A stretch of 64,000 bases of DNA from Aequorivita capsosiphonis DSM 23843 (GCF_000429125.1 NZ_AUBG01000002.1:248001-312000), one strand, 5' to 3'. Positions 1 through 9,275 are shown, numbered from the stretch's first letter. A program made the numbers and translations. The notes: generated by a model from the letters alone, not told the origin.

Positions 1-552
1 GATATATTGTTGACTCATTTAGAAAACCCTAAAGAGGATTTTTTGAATTTTGTTAGAGAGCTGGCTCACGATGAAAGTATTGATTACAACGAAACCATAG
101 CGGAGTCTGAGCACGAGACAGGCTTTAATAATTATGCCGCCGCCAATTTACTTAAATCTTTTGGAAATCTTCACAATGAAGTTGAGGATGTTTTGGATTT
201 CTATTTTCATCAATGTTCAATAATGATGAGTTGCAGGCAACTTACAAACGCTTTTTTCGTTTTTACAAACAAGGGAAAGTGTTTAAAAAATGTAGAACAC
301 CTAACAGCCAGCCAAGTAAAAAGAATTAATGCAATTATGCTTACTTGTGGTTTTTATGACGAAGCTGGTGAATTTGCTTTTGAAGTAGGTTTACCTGGAA
401 AAAGTGGCGTTGGTGGAGGAATTGTTGCTCTGTTACCGCATTGTTTTACCATTGCAACTTGGTCGCCAGCACTTAATCCACAAGGAAATTCATATCTCGG
501 AATGAAGGCATTGGAACTATTTACATCAAAAACAAAACTATCCATTTTCTAA
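1..552 (+). CDS. glsA: Glutaminase, C-terminal part (5' end outside window)
   Basis: The reading frame is open from the first base, so only the last ~183 residues are present. They match the C-terminal half of the serine-dependent, beta-lactamase-fold glutaminases that hydrolyse L-glutamine to glutamate and ammonia in the cytoplasm. Visible family motifs are CGFYDEAGEFAF (usually CGMYDxSGEFA), the glycine-rich GKSGVGGGI, and the following block ending in SPALNPQGNS. The catalytic Ser-X-X-Lys lies upstream of the window and cannot be checked. The gene ends 18 bp before the next gene on the same strand, so the two may be co-transcribed. The family assignment is firm. Confidence 0.88.
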   Translation, partial: DILLTHLENPKEDFLNFVRELAHDESIDYNETIAESEHETGFNNYAAANLLKSFGNLHNEVEDVLDFYFHQCSIMMSCRQLTNAFFVFTNKGKCLKNVEHLTASQVKRINAIMLTCGFYDEAGEFAFEVGLPGKSGVGGGIVALLPHCFTIATWSPALNPQGNSYLGMKALELFTSKTKLSIF

Positions 553-570
553 AGATAGAGGGCAATTTTA

Positions 571-1428
571 ATGAGAACGAAAGAAGAAAAGGAGCGGATT
601 TTAATTTTAGGAGGGAGCGGTTTCATTGGGAATTCGCTATACAAGGAACTCCTCTCCTATTATAACGTACATTGCACCTATTGCAAGCAAGAGGGCACTT
701 TTTCTGAAAATCAAGTATTTCATAAATTTTGTGCGGAAGTAGATTCCATGTTTTTGCTGTTGAACAAAATAAAACCAACGGTGATCATTTCGGCCATGGC
801 AAATGGCACTAAAAGTTTATTCGCCACGCATCAAGATATAGTGAATTATGGGTTATTAAATGAAAGTTGCAAGGTTCTGTATATTTCCTCTTCCGAAGTT
901 TTTGATGCCAGTTTTCAACATCCATCCTATGAAAATGATTTAACCAATTCGGAAACGGGTTCCGGAAAGTTTAAAATTTCAATTGAAAAATTGCTACTGG
1001 AGAAAATTCCTTTACAAACGGCTATTTTGAGACTTCCTATGGTATTGGGTATCAATTCACCACAAGTAGTTCATTTAAGACAATGTATTCGGCATCAAGC
1101 TAGCTTTGAGGTTTATCCAAATCTGGTGATCACCACAACCACAATAGATAAAGTTTGCCAACAAATTCATTATATAATCAACCAATTCATTCATGGAATC
1201 TACCATCTAGCGAGTTCTGATATGGTTCACCACGAAGATCTTTTTATGGAGATTACTTCAAAAATAGGCGATAAAATGCCTATCTTTAAAAGCGTTTTTA
1301 GCAGGAATGAAGATACGTATAATGCAATCCTTCCTAAAGAAAATAAATTACCAATTACTCTTCAAATTACTGTTTCACAGGTAATTGAGGAATCAAGTTT
1401 AAACGAAGAAATTATATCAATTCGGTAG
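571..1428 (+). CDS. RmlD-like SDR family NAD(P)-binding protein
   Basis: This 285-residue protein has a Rossmann start with GGSGFIG at residues 14-20 (GxxGxxG). Its overall pattern is that of extended short-chain dehydrogenases resembling dTDP-4-dehydrorhamnose reductase. The region after ISSSEVF, where these enzymes place the YxxxK catalytic pair, reads FKISI at about residues 134-138, so both the tyrosine and the lysine appear to be missing. It may therefore bind a nucleotide without ordinary dehydrogenase chemistry. No sugar-nucleotide genes lie next to it. It follows the glutaminase gene by 18 bp. The fold is clear but the substrate is unknown. Confidence 0.72.
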   Translation: MRTKEEKERILILGGSGFIGNSLYKELLSYYNVHCTYCKQEGTFSENQVFHKFCAEVDSMFLLLNKIKPTVIISAMANGTKSLFATHQDIVNYGLLNESCKVLYISSSEVFDASFQHPSYENDLTNSETGSGKFKISIEKLLLEKIPLQTAILRLPMVLGINSPQVVHLRQCIRHQASFEVYPNLVITTTTIDKVCQQIHYIINQFIHGIYHLASSDMVHHEDLFMEITSKIGDKMPIFKSVFSRNEDTYNAILPKENKLPITLQITVSQVIEESSLNEEIISIR

Positions 1429-1470
1429 GGAGGCAAAACCTTGCGTCTATACCCGTAAACACAAAAAGCA

Positions 1471-1752
1471 ATGAAAGCACTCACAGAAAAAGAAATTAAT
1501 GAAAGATTAAAGGAATTTGAAGGTTGGGAATATCAGGAAGGTGCGTTGCACACTATTTTCGAGTTTGATGATTTTAAGGAAGCCTTTTCAGCAATGACTA
1601 GAATTGCCTTTGAAGCAGAAAGACTAGAACATCATCCAGAATGGAGTAATGTTTACAATTCATTAGAAATCTACCTATCCACACACGATGCCGATGGCGT
1701 AACGGAAAAGGATTTTGAGTTGGCTTCTATAATTGACGAGCTTATTGGCTAA
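1471..1752 (+). CDS. 4a-hydroxytetrahydrobiopterin dehydratase (PCD/PhhB)
   Basis: This 93-residue protein is the usual size for pterin-4a-carbinolamine dehydratases, which recycle the oxidised pterin made by aromatic amino acid hydroxylases. The active-site motif is intact: EHHPEW at residues 53-58, with the two conserved histidines, followed by VYN and THDADGVTEKD at 71-81. The family is cytoplasmic and usually forms dimers or tetramers. No phenylalanine hydroxylase lies in the window. It sits 42 bp after the SDR gene on the same strand. The assignment is strong. Confidence 0.92.
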   Translation: MKALTEKEINERLKEFEGWEYQEGALHTIFEFDDFKEAFSAMTRIAFEAERLEHHPEWSNVYNSLEIYLSTHDADGVTEKDFELASIIDELIG

Positions 1753-1787
1753 GAAAAAATCAAATTCCAAATTCCAAAGGTTTGAAA

Positions 1788-1820
1788 TTTGGTGCTTTTA
1801 AGTTGGAGTTTCTATATTTG
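1788..1820 (+). promoter_or_regulatory. Bacteroidetes-type promoter upstream of yebC
   Basis: TTTG at 1788-1791 and TATATTTG at 1813-1820 are separated by 21 bp, an almost ideal match to the Bacteroidetes sigma-ABfr pattern TTTG-N19-21-TAnnTTTG. The predicted transcription start is about 1826, some 50 bp before the yebC ATG. Confidence 0.65.
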
Positions 1821-1877
1821 GGAATAATAGATAAAAAATAGTAATAGAAAATAATTAATAGTAATAGAGAATAATCT

Positions 1878-2612
1878 ATGGGAAGAGCTTTTGAATTCAG
1901 GAAAGCAAGAAAAATGAAGCGTTGGTCTGCCATGTCCAAAGCTTTTACGCGTATTGGGAAAGATATTGTGATGGCCGTAAAGGATGGCGGACCAGATCCC
2001 GATGCGAATTCCAGACTACGCGCTGTAATTCAGAACGCCAAGGCTGTGAATATGCCGAAGGATAACGTGGAGCGTGCTATTAAACGCGCCAGCGATAAAA
2101 GTTTGGGTGATTATAAAGAAGTTCTTTTTGAAGGTTATGCGCCACACGGGATCGCTATTTTGATTGAAACCGCCACTGACAACAATACACGTACTGTTGC
2201 CAATGTTCGCATGCACTTTAATAAATGTAACGGAAGTTTGGGTACTTCTGGATCAGTCTCTTTTATGTTTGATCATACTTGCAACTTTAGAATAAACCCA
2301 GAAGGTTTAGATATAGAAGAGCTTGAGCTTGAATTGATAGATCACGGTGTAGATGAAATTTTTGAAGATGAAGAAGATGGAATTTTGATTTATGCTCCTT
2401 TTGAAAGCTTTGGTGATATTCAGTCTTATTTAGAAGAAAATAAGCTAGAAATCCTTTCTTCTGGTTTTGAGCGAATACCTCAGGTTACCAAAAAATTAAG
2501 CGAAGACGAAGCTGCAGATGTTGAAAAATTACTCGAAAGAATTGAAGAAGATGATGACGTTCAAAACGTCTATCACACTATGGAGGAATCCTCCGATGAA
2601 GAAGATGAATAA
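1878..2612 (+). CDS. YebC/PmpR family transcriptional regulator or translation factor
   Basis: This 244-residue protein of normal length starts MGRAFEFRKARKMKRWSAMS, the variant N-terminus common in Bacteroidetes (MAGHSKW in Proteobacteria). It continues with the conserved KDGGPDPDANSRLR block and the NMPKDNVERAIKRAS motif. The C-terminus is very acidic. YebC proteins bind DNA in some bacteria, and recent work on the family also links them to relief of ribosome stalling, so the exact role here is open. It has its own promoter and is followed by a strong terminator. Confidence 0.93.
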   Translation: MGRAFEFRKARKMKRWSAMSKAFTRIGKDIVMAVKDGGPDPDANSRLRAVIQNAKAVNMPKDNVERAIKRASDKSLGDYKEVLFEGYAPHGIAILIETATDNNTRTVANVRMHFNKCNGSLGTSGSVSFMFDHTCNFRINPEGLDIEELELELIDHGVDEIFEDEEDGILIYAPFESFGDIQSYLEENKLEILSSGFERIPQVTKKLSEDEAADVEKLLERIEEDDDVQNVYHTMEESSDEEDE

Positions 2613-2635
2613 AATAGCTTGAATTTATATCAAAC

Positions 2636-2675
2636 AAAAAATGCCATCCGGATTCTTTTGGGATGGCATTTTTTA
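2636..2675. terminator. Bidirectional terminator between yebC and the lipoprotein gene
   Basis: The inverted repeat ATGCCATCC (2641-2649) / GGATGGCAT (2661-2669) is flanked by an A-run and a T-run. It therefore works on both strands, as expected between convergent genes. Confidence 0.85.
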
Positions 2676-2697
2676 GTTTTTTCAACTTTTAGTTAGC

Positions 2698-3729
2698 TTA
2701 TCTTCTTTTAAAATAAACTGAAGAAGCTCCAGCGAATGGTTCAGAAATAGTTGGTCTTCTCTCTCCTCCTGCACCTATCTGATCAAAAAACAAAACCTTC
2801 CCACCGCCATTGGCGCGTTCTGCGATAAACACTGTATTACTGCTATCATCATAATCAACGGCAACTGGATTCCCCATTTCCGTTGTAATACCAGAAACTC
2901 TTACCTGATTTCCTGATACCTCCAAAGTTTCACCGTCAAGTACCGCATTAAATTTACTTACAAAACTCTTAATGATGTGGAACGCCCCATCACTGTCATT
3001 TTCTGCGTCACCAATATCGGTTAGAACTACTGTTCCATTATCCTGGGCAATGCCGTGAATACGTGTTATACCAGCAATTTCAATACGCTTGTTTGGCGTG
3101 GCAGTAGCATCTGTGGTATATGTTGCAATAAAATCATTAAGTACCGCTACATCCGCGGTTTTATCAACTGCGGTGTAGAGATCATCTCCAATTAATTCTA
3201 TTCCCCAAACCGCATAATTTACAGAAACAGTATTTCTTAAGGAATAACCAGTGCTATCTCTCTTAAAGATGAAGAATCTACCTTCATCTGTACTTGGATC
3301 GTTATCCAGGTCCGCATTGTCAGAAACAATATAGAAATCACCTTTAACTGCTAAATCTCTAGGGCTATCAAAAGTGGGATCACTTGATACTGACAAGCTC
3401 AACTCGCCATTGTCAGGAACTTCACTTACTTTGCGATAGGTATTTAGTACTCTTTGTTGTCTTGAAACAACTACCATTTCATCTGCGTCATCATCATAAT
3501 AAATACCTTCATTATCATTTGAACTCGTTCTCATAGTTTTCTTATAATTTCCGTTGTTCGTAAAATCATAGGAATTAATGGCAGTGTTAATGTTACTAGT
3601 AGCAAAGAGGTTGGCAATAACTTTTATTGGTTGTTGATTACCACCATCTGAAAAGTCATCATCAAGACTACAGGAGACAGTAATTAATGCTAAGCCTAAA
3701 CAGGCCATGATGTATTTCATTTTTTTCAT
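2698..3729 (-). CDS. Surface-type lipoprotein, probable beta-propeller
   Basis: This 343-residue protein has a lipoprotein signal (hydrophobic residues 5-18, then ITVSC with Cys20). The cysteine is followed by SLDDD, an acidic patch like the lipoprotein export signal that sends Bacteroidetes lipoproteins to the outer surface (inference). The rest is repeated beta-strand-rich segments such as SPRDLAVKGDFYIVSDN, WGIELIGDDLYTAVD and RIHGIAQDNGTVVLTD, spaced like blades of an NHL or SMP-30-type propeller. There is no catalytic signature and no substrate can be named. It is transcribed alone and is convergent with yebC. Confidence 0.65.
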   Translation of the reverse strand: MKKMKYIMACLGLALITVSCSLDDDFSDGGNQQPIKVIANLFATSNINTAINSYDFTNNGNYKKTMRTSSNDNEGIYYDDDADEMVVVSRQQRVLNTYRKVSEVPDNGELSLSVSSDPTFDSPRDLAVKGDFYIVSDNADLDNDPSTDEGRFFIFKRDSTGYSLRNTVSVNYAVWGIELIGDDLYTAVDKTADVAVLNDFIATYTTDATATPNKRIEIAGITRIHGIAQDNGTVVLTDIGDAENDSDGAFHIIKSFVSKFNAVLDGETLEVSGNQVRVSGITTEMGNPVAVDYDDSSNTVFIAERANGGGKVLFFDQIGAGGERRPTISEPFAGASSVYFKRR

Positions 3730-3850
3730 AATAATATTTTTTGCAATTCTAATGATAAGTTTTTAAAGGAATATTGAAAAAGCATCGCTTAACTAATCTT
3801 TAACAGCATTTTGCTGAAAGTCATATACATAAAGAGCAAAAGCTATTTTT

Positions 3851-4396
3851 TTAGATTTCAAAAGAATAGGCTTCTTTTTTCCCAATAACACCTTTGAAAG
3901 TAGATCGCAGATTTTTTAAATCTGAATCAATATTGCCAGTTGGGTAAAACGTGTCATTTATAATTATTGCTTTTTTCTTATAGTCGAAAGCCACACATAT
4001 TATGGGAACCTTTGCTGCCAATGCAATATAATAGAACCCGGTTTTCCATTCTGATACTTTTTTTCGAGTGCCTTCGGGCGCTATTGCGAGCCGAAATTCT
4101 TCTTTGCTCTTAAAAATTTCAGCGATTGCCTCTACTTTGTTTTGGCCCGGAGTACGATCTAATTTTTCCCCTCCGGTCCAACGAAAATACCAACCAAAGG
4201 GCCATCTAAACAATTCTTTTTTAGCGATATAGTTTATCTGGACTTTTGTTAATCTACGGGTAAATAGCCCCAGATAGAAGTCGTGCCAGCTAGTATGTGG
4301 CACAACTATTATAACGGCTTTTTTAACTGCGGGATCAAAAGCACCAACAATGTGCCAGCCCATCATTTTTTCAAAAACAAATTTTGAGATCCCCAT
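3851..4396 (-). CDS. PlsC-type 1-acyl-glycerol-3-phosphate acyltransferase family protein
   Basis: This short (181-residue) member of the PlsC/LPLAT family carries the HX4D catalytic motif as HTSWHD (residues 34-39), the substrate-binding EKLDR segment near 77-81, and PEGTR at 107-111. The family transfers acyl chains to lysophosphatidic acid or related lipids at the cytoplasmic membrane face. The protein is shorter than PlsC (~240) and resembles small Bacteroidetes paralogues of unknown acceptor. It starts 20 bp after the KdsB-KdnB gene and is probably in the same transcript. That context suggests an envelope lipid or lipid A substrate, but this is inference. Confidence 0.82.
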   Translation of the reverse strand: MGISKFVFEKMMGWHIVGAFDPAVKKAVIIVVPHTSWHDFYLGLFTRRLTKVQINYIAKKELFRWPFGWYFRWTGGEKLDRTPGQNKVEAIAEIFKSKEEFRLAIAPEGTRKKVSEWKTGFYYIALAAKVPIICVAFDYKKKAIIINDTFYPTGNIDSDLKNLRSTFKGVIGKKEAYSFEI

Positions 4397-4416
4397 AAAT
4401 GGTTTTTATCCTGAAA

Positions 4417-6246
4417 CTACATTTTCAGATATAATTGTCTTAGTTTTTCACGCGTAATGGTCTCCTGCCAATTATCACCTAAGGCATTTTCCCAAAGAGG
4501 AACCATACTAAGTGCGACGGTTATCATAGTGTCCATTTCTTCTTCGGAAAGGTTTTTACAAATTCCCTGTGGAATTTCAACACCGTGTTTCTCTACCATC
4601 TTTTCGAAAAGCTTGACGTCTTTTGGATAAAACTCTTCTAGATATTGAAAAACAATACAGTTTCCAATGCCATGTTTTGTGCCTAAAACATAACCAAGAC
4701 CATAACTCATAGCGTGTGCCACTCCAACCTGTGAATAAGCAATGCTCATTCCACCGTGCCAAGAGGCCATCATCAATTTACCACGAGAATCTTCTTCGGA
4801 AAGATCATCTCCTAAAAATATTTCCATACATAAATCGTATGCTTTTTCGCCATAACTCTGGCTAAAGGCATTTAAGAAAGTACCGTTTAAGGATTCTACG
4901 CAGTGTATAAAACAATCCATTCCTGTATAAAACCACTGGTTTTTGGAAACGCCGGTGGTGAGTTTAGGATCGAGAATTACTTGGTCAAAAGGTGTAAAGT
5001 CACTATTGATTCCCAATTTGCGAACTGGCCCAGTAAGTACCGTAGTTCGCGAAACTTCAGCACCTGTGCCCGAAATTGTTGGAACGCCCACGTGATAAAC
5101 AGCTTTATGCTTTACTAGATCCCAGCCTTGGTAGTCGGCTGCACTTCCTTGATTTATAAGCATGATAGAAACGGCCTTAGCCATATCCATAACCGTTCCG
5201 CCACCAATACCTATAATACCGGAAGGAGTTTGGGTAAATTCGTTTTTAATTTCTTTTACTAAATCGTCAACTTGTGAAGTTCTTGGCTCTTCTTCTGTAG
5301 AAATGAAAATAAGTTTATCGTTAAATCGAAGGTTTATTCTATCTAAAAAAGCAGTATTTTCTTCAAAAACATCATCGACTAAAAATATAAATGGTGCTTT
5401 TTCCTTTTTCTGAAGCGAAAGAATGGAGGAAAGCTGATCAAAACATCCTTCACCAAAAACAACTTTTGGAACCATGGGAAAGTTTCGAAATTTATTATTT
5501 ACCGTTTCTGGCTTTTGCTCCTTGAGTAATTTATTAGCCCTGGCAAGATCTTCAGGCGTATCTATCTCAACACCTGATGTGTTTGAAATAACCATTTTTA
5601 TATTTTTACCATATTCCAAATAGCGGATACATTCAATTTTTTCCACCTCTTCCAAAGAACGCATGGGCAATCGATAAAAGTCCATAATGGCACTTTTTCT
5701 AAAGGCATAAATACCTTTGTGCTTATAATATTGTATCTCTACGTTTTTATCACGAGGATACGGAATTGGCGATCGCGAAAAATAAAGTGCAAAATCATCT
5801 TTATCTACAATAACCTTTACACAATTTGGATCGCTAATTTCTTTCCAATCGTGGATTTCTGTCATTAATGAAGCCAAATCTATCTTGTCTGCATCAGGTT
5901 CATTGAAGACTGCTAAAACCTTCTCCAGCCCTTCCCTACTTGTGAAAGGCTCGTCTCCTTGCACATTCACTACAATATCTACATCCATGTTTTCAACGGC
6001 CTCGGCAATTCGGTCGCTACCACATTCGTGCTTTTTTTGGCTCATTATGGCTTTTCCGCCGTTTCTTTCAATTTCGTTAAAAATTACGTCGCTGTCTGTT
6101 ACCACATAGACTTCATCAAAAAGATCTGTGGCCTTTGCGGCTTCATAAGTTCTAACTATCACGGGTTTTCCGCCCAAATCCTGCATAAGTTTTCCAGGGA
6201 ATCTAGACGCGCCGTAGCGGGCAGGAATCATTGCAATTATTTTCAA
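4417..6246 (-). CDS. KdsB-KdnB fusion: CMP-Kdo/Kdo8N cytidylyltransferase plus Kdo 8-oxidase
   Basis: This is one uninterrupted 609-residue frame. Residues 1-240 are a full-length KdsB ([16 protein letters not shown] at 5-20, NVQGDEP at 94-100), which activates Kdo with CTP. After a ~10-residue linker, residues 251-609 are an iron-containing alcohol dehydrogenase most like KdnB, the Shewanella Kdo 8-oxidase that makes the aldehyde later aminated by KdnA to 8-amino-Kdo. Motifs include IGGGTVMD (347-354) and GTGAEVSRT (393-401). The metal ligands Asp444, His448, His511 and His525 have the canonical D-x3-H, +63, +14 spacing. No KdnA lies in the window. The gene sits between DUF4126 (36 bp upstream) and a PlsC-type gene (20 bp downstream). 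The domain calls are firm; the 8-amino-Kdo product is inferred. Confidence 0.88.
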   Translation of the reverse strand: MKIIAMIPARYGASRFPGKLMQDLGGKPVIVRTYEAAKATDLFDEVYVVTDSDVIFNEIERNGGKAIMSQKKHECGSDRIAEAVENMDVDIVVNVQGDEPFTSREGLEKVLAVFNEPDADKIDLASLMTEIHDWKEISDPNCVKVIVDKDDFALYFSRSPIPYPRDKNVEIQYYKHKGIYAFRKSAIMDFYRLPMRSLEEVEKIECIRYLEYGKNIKMVISNTSGVEIDTPEDLARANKLLKEQKPETVNNKFRNFPMVPKVVFGEGCFDQLSSILSLQKKEKAPFIFLVDDVFEENTAFLDRINLRFNDKLIFISTEEEPRTSQVDDLVKEIKNEFTQTPSGIIGIGGGTVMDMAKAVSIMLINQGSAADYQGWDLVKHKAVYHVGVPTISGTGAEVSRTTVLTGPVRKLGINSDFTPFDQVILDPKLTTGVSKNQWFYTGMDCFIHCVESLNGTFLNAFSQSYGEKAYDLCMEIFLGDDLSEEDSRGKLMMASWHGGMSIAYSQVGVAHAMSYGLGYVLGTKHGIGNCIVFQYLEEFYPKDVKLFEKMVEKHGVEIPQGICKNLSEEEMDTMITVALSMVPLWENALGDNWQETITREKLRQLYLKM

Positions 6247-6282
6247 GACAAAGTTTTTAAAATGATTTCAAAAATAAGAAGA

Positions 6283-6861
6283 TTAAGTTCTTGGAGCTCG
6301 TTTTTTCCGAAGCTTTTTATAAAACCTAAAAATTAAGAAGAATAAGAAAACTACAAGTGCAAACGCGATAATAGGAACAAAGATGGAAGCTATGGCCATC
6401 ACAATGGAAGTACCCGTTTCCAATGTGGTCAAAACTGGATTTGCGAGTACTCCAGTGGTTGTGCTTGAAGTGAGCCTAGCAGCAGAAGTATTTCCTTTAA
6501 TTGCCGCTGCGGTTCCTCCCCCGGCAATAATAGCCAAAGCCCAAGTAACTGCCGGACTTAAATCGGTAACTGTAGCAACCATAACGGCTGTACCAGCCAA
6601 TGTTGCCAATGGCAAGGCAATGGTGTCCAGTAAATTATCCAACCACGGAATGTAATAACCAAAAATTTCAATTAGCGTAGCCACTCCCATCGTGATAACA
6701 GCCGTGAGACTTCCCACCCATTGCCAACTTTCATTTAAAGGAATTACATCATAAAAACCCGCTAAACTTAAAGCCAACAACGGCAAAAATACCCGAAACC
6801 CGACTGCCGCGGCAAGACCGATGCCGAGAAAGATGCTGATTATTATATCGAAAGTTTCCAT
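6283..6861 (-). CDS. DUF4126 family membrane protein
   Basis: This 192-residue protein is almost entirely hydrophobic with about five membrane segments. The N-terminal GIGLAAAVGFRVFLPLL block and the central glycine/alanine-rich IIAGGGTAAAIKG segment are typical of DUF4126 proteins, whose function is unknown. The C-terminus is basic (RFYKKLRKKRAPRT) and should lie in the cytoplasm. It is the first gene of a tight minus-strand group with KdsB-KdnB and the acyltransferase, which suggests an envelope role but does not prove one. Confidence 0.8.
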   Translation of the reverse strand: METFDIIISIFLGIGLAAAVGFRVFLPLLALSLAGFYDVIPLNESWQWVGSLTAVITMGVATLIEIFGYYIPWLDNLLDTIALPLATLAGTAVMVATVTDLSPAVTWALAIIAGGGTAAAIKGNTSAARLTSSTTTGVLANPVLTTLETGTSIVMAIASIFVPIIAFALVVFLFFLIFRFYKKLRKKRAPRT

Positions 6862-6890
6862 AGTGAGTCGATGTGTCGATGAGTTTAATA

Positions 6891-6929
6891 GTTTAGGTGT
6901 TTAGGTGTTTAGGTGTTTAGGTGTTTAGG
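6891..6929. repeat. Short tandem repeat, unit GTTTAGGT
   Basis: The 8-bp unit GTTTAGGT is repeated almost five times without error just upstream of the DUF4126 start. Such a tract can slip during replication, so its copy number may vary between strains. It may lie in the DUF4126 leader or promoter. Confidence 0.85.
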
Positions 6930-7065
6930 AAAATTCAATTTTTATGGGAGCGTTTCACAAAATATACTTCATTTTTAAAATTACTTTTAATTCATAACCA
7001 AGTTATAAAAATAGTTGTTTTAATATATCATTCAGCGCCAGTTGCCCAGCATCCCTCACCCAGAA

Positions 7066-8484
7066 TCACTCAAAAAATTCATCCTTAAACCCAATCAAGT
7101 ACAGTTTCTCCTGCGCACGAGTTATGGCTGTGTAAAGCCAACGCAGATATTCCCTATCAACGCCGTTGGGAAGATATGGCTGTTCCACAAAAACGGTATT
7201 CCATTGTCCACCCTGCGATTTGTGACAAGTAATGGCATAACTGAACTTAACTTGCAATGCATTAAAAAATTTATTGTTTTTTACGGCTAAAAACTTCTTG
7301 TATTTTGACTTCTCCATGGCGTAATCCTTCATCACTTCTTGGTATAGCGAATTTGATTCTTCATAGGTAAGCGATGGGCTTTCCGAAGTTAAAGTATCCA
7401 GAAGAAGTACTGTTTCCAAAGGTTTCATATTTGGATAATCCACCATGCGCACTTTCACTTCAGCAAAACGGAAGCCATATAATTCCTTAAAACCGAATAT
7501 TTCCAAAACCTCTATAATATCCCCATTGGCAACAAATCCTGCTTCACTTATATTATCTACCCAAAAATAGTTGTTTTTCACCACCATTAAATAATCCCCA
7601 GCAGAAAGTTCCGATTCCTGAAACAAAATGCGCTCTCGAATACTTTGGTTGTATAGATTCGCTCTTTTGTTGGAACGTACAATAATTACGGTGTCTTCAT
7701 TGCCCAAGGCAGAATAATTGTCGCCGATGGCATCCATTATTTCTTGGCCATCGACCGGACGAATTATGTCTGGAAAATTAATCCCCGAAAATCTAAATGC
7801 TTCATATAATTCATCATTTAAACGTTCCCTAATTTTTGTGGCATTCTCCAGAATCCCACTATCTTTTTGTTGACGCACAACTTCGTCCAATTCCAGCATT
7901 ATTACTTCGCGGTTATACTGCATCTCCAAAACTCTGGCATCTAAAGCCGGACTAATTGACAAATGGACTGGGGGCAACTGTGCGGAATCTCCTATTAAAA
8001 GAAGCTTGCAGTTATTGCCACTATAAACATATTGCATTAAATCATCCAATAAAGAACCGTTTTCAAAAAGTTTTGAGTCTTGGTTAATATCTGGAATCAT
8101 CGACGCCTCATCAACAATAAAAATAGTGTCGCGATGCTTATTATTTTGTAAATTAAAGGAAACAGAACCTTTTTCACTTTTCGGAAAATAGATTTTTTTG
8201 TGAATTGTAAAGGCCTGTTTGTTCGAATAATTGCTGATAACCTTCGCTGCTCTCCCCGTAGGAGCCAACAAAACGGACCGTTTTTTCACTTTTCCGAGAT
8301 TTTTTACCAAGGATCCTACTATAGTTGTCTTACCCGTTCCAGCATATCCTTTCAATAAAAAGGTCTCATTTTTGTTCGTTCCCAGTACAAATTTCGCCAA
8401 TAACTGCAGCGCAATATCCTGTTTAGGAGTGGTGTTATGGGGGAAATCGTTCTTTAAAAAACTATAAAATTCTGATACATTCAT
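7066..8484 (-). CDS. RecD-like ATP-dependent DNA helicase (UvrD_C_2)
   Basis: This 472-residue superfamily 1 helicase has Walker A GYAGTGKTT (46-54), motif Ia LAPTGRAA, Walker B VDEAS (124-128), motif III LLIGDSAQLPPV, a UvrD_C_2 segment YAITCHKSQGGQW, and motif VI WLYTAITRAQEKLYLIG. It resembles the short stand-alone RecD/Dda-like helicases of Bacteroidetes rather than the RecD subunit of RecBCD, as no recB or recC is nearby. It probably acts 5'-3' on DNA ends or stalled forks. It stands alone on the minus strand, divergent from the next gene. Confidence 0.87.
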   Translation of the reverse strand: MNVSEFYSFLKNDFPHNTTPKQDIALQLLAKFVLGTNKNETFLLKGYAGTGKTTIVGSLVKNLGKVKKRSVLLAPTGRAAKVISNYSNKQAFTIHKKIYFPKSEKGSVSFNLQNNKHRDTIFIVDEASMIPDINQDSKLFENGSLLDDLMQYVYSGNNCKLLLIGDSAQLPPVHLSISPALDARVLEMQYNREVIMLELDEVVRQQKDSGILENATKIRERLNDELYEAFRFSGINFPDIIRPVDGQEIMDAIGDNYSALGNEDTVIIVRSNKRANLYNQSIRERILFQESELSAGDYLMVVKNNYFWVDNISEAGFVANGDIIEVLEIFGFKELYGFRFAEVKVRMVDYPNMKPLETVLLLDTLTSESPSLTYEESNSLYQEVMKDYAMEKSKYKKFLAVKNNKFFNALQVKFSYAITCHKSQGGQWNTVFVEQPYLPNGVDREYLRWLYTAITRAQEKLYLIGFKDEFFE

Positions 8485-8540
8485 ATTTCACTACTAACTA
8501 TGAGGGTTTAAAGATAGGTATGATTTTTTCGCAATATACT

Positions 8541-8570
8541 TTTACGAACAAAAAAAAATTGTAGATTTGC
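8541..8570 (+). promoter_or_regulatory. Probable Bacteroidetes promoter for the membrane-anchored protein gene
   Basis: TAGATTTGC at 8562-8570 is a good -7 element. The upstream TTTA at 8541 is a poor, closely spaced -33 match. The predicted start lies ~35 bp before the ATG at 8613. Confidence 0.45.
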
Positions 8571-8612
8571 GATAGACCTTTTTGTAAAATCAACACTTAA
8601 ACAATATCAACA

Positions 8613-9275
8613 ATGAAATTAGTAATTCAGATTCTCCTTTGGATTGTCATCATCTTTTTAGGCTGGAAATTATGGAGCTCTATTATGGGGCCAGTGGAAT
8701 TCAATAAAGTTAAAGAGGCACGCTATTCTAAAGTAATTAAGAATTTAAAAGATATCCAGGCTGCAGAGCTTGCACACAAAGAGATTACCGGAACCTTTAC
8801 TGGTGATTGGGATAGCCTAGTACGATTTATTGACACTGCAAAATTCGCAATCACGCAAAGACGCGATACTAGTTATGCTGATGTTGCAAAAAATAAAGCC
8901 TACGGAATTGACCAAGGTTATTTTCTGGATGAAGTATTAATTGATACTTTAGGATTTACTCCTATTAAAGATTCTCTCTTCGGCGGTTCTGACAGATACA
9001 AAACCATGATGAATGTACCTGTTAAAGGGATCGATGCTAAGTTTGAGCTTAAATCTGGGAAAATTGTAAAGAATGATGCTAGCTATTCTGTTTTTGAAGC
9101 GAAAGTTCCAAAAAAGGTTTTATTAGGAGATCTTGATAAAGATCTTTTGGCTCAAGAAATGCAAGTTCAATCTGTAGATGGCGTTAATGGCCCAGATATT
9201 AGAGTTGGTTCCTTAGAAGAGGTCAATACTACAGGAAACTGGCCAAAAATCTATGACTCTGCAAAAGACAAATAA
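8613..9275 (+). CDS. Conserved membrane-anchored protein of unknown function
   Basis: This 220-residue protein has a single N-terminal membrane helix (residues 3-25, IQILLWIVIIFLGWKLWSSI). It is followed by a charged segment with heptad-like spacing (NKVKEARYSKVIKNLKDIQ) and a soluble domain that probably faces the periplasm. The helix-plus-amphipathic start resembles a pilin-like or secretin-partner anchor, but there is no prepilin cleavage site. It overlaps the DUF3822 gene by 23 bp, so the pair are probably translated together. The function is not recognised. Confidence 0.7.
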   Translation: MKLVIQILLWIVIIFLGWKLWSSIMGPVEFNKVKEARYSKVIKNLKDIQAAELAHKEITGTFTGDWDSLVRFIDTAKFAITQRRDTSYADVAKNKAYGIDQGYFLDEVLIDTLGFTPIKDSLFGGSDRYKTMMNVPVKGIDAKFELKSGKIVKNDASYSVFEAKVPKKVLLGDLDKDLLAQEMQVQSVDGVNGPDIRVGSLEEVNTTGNWPKIYDSAKDK

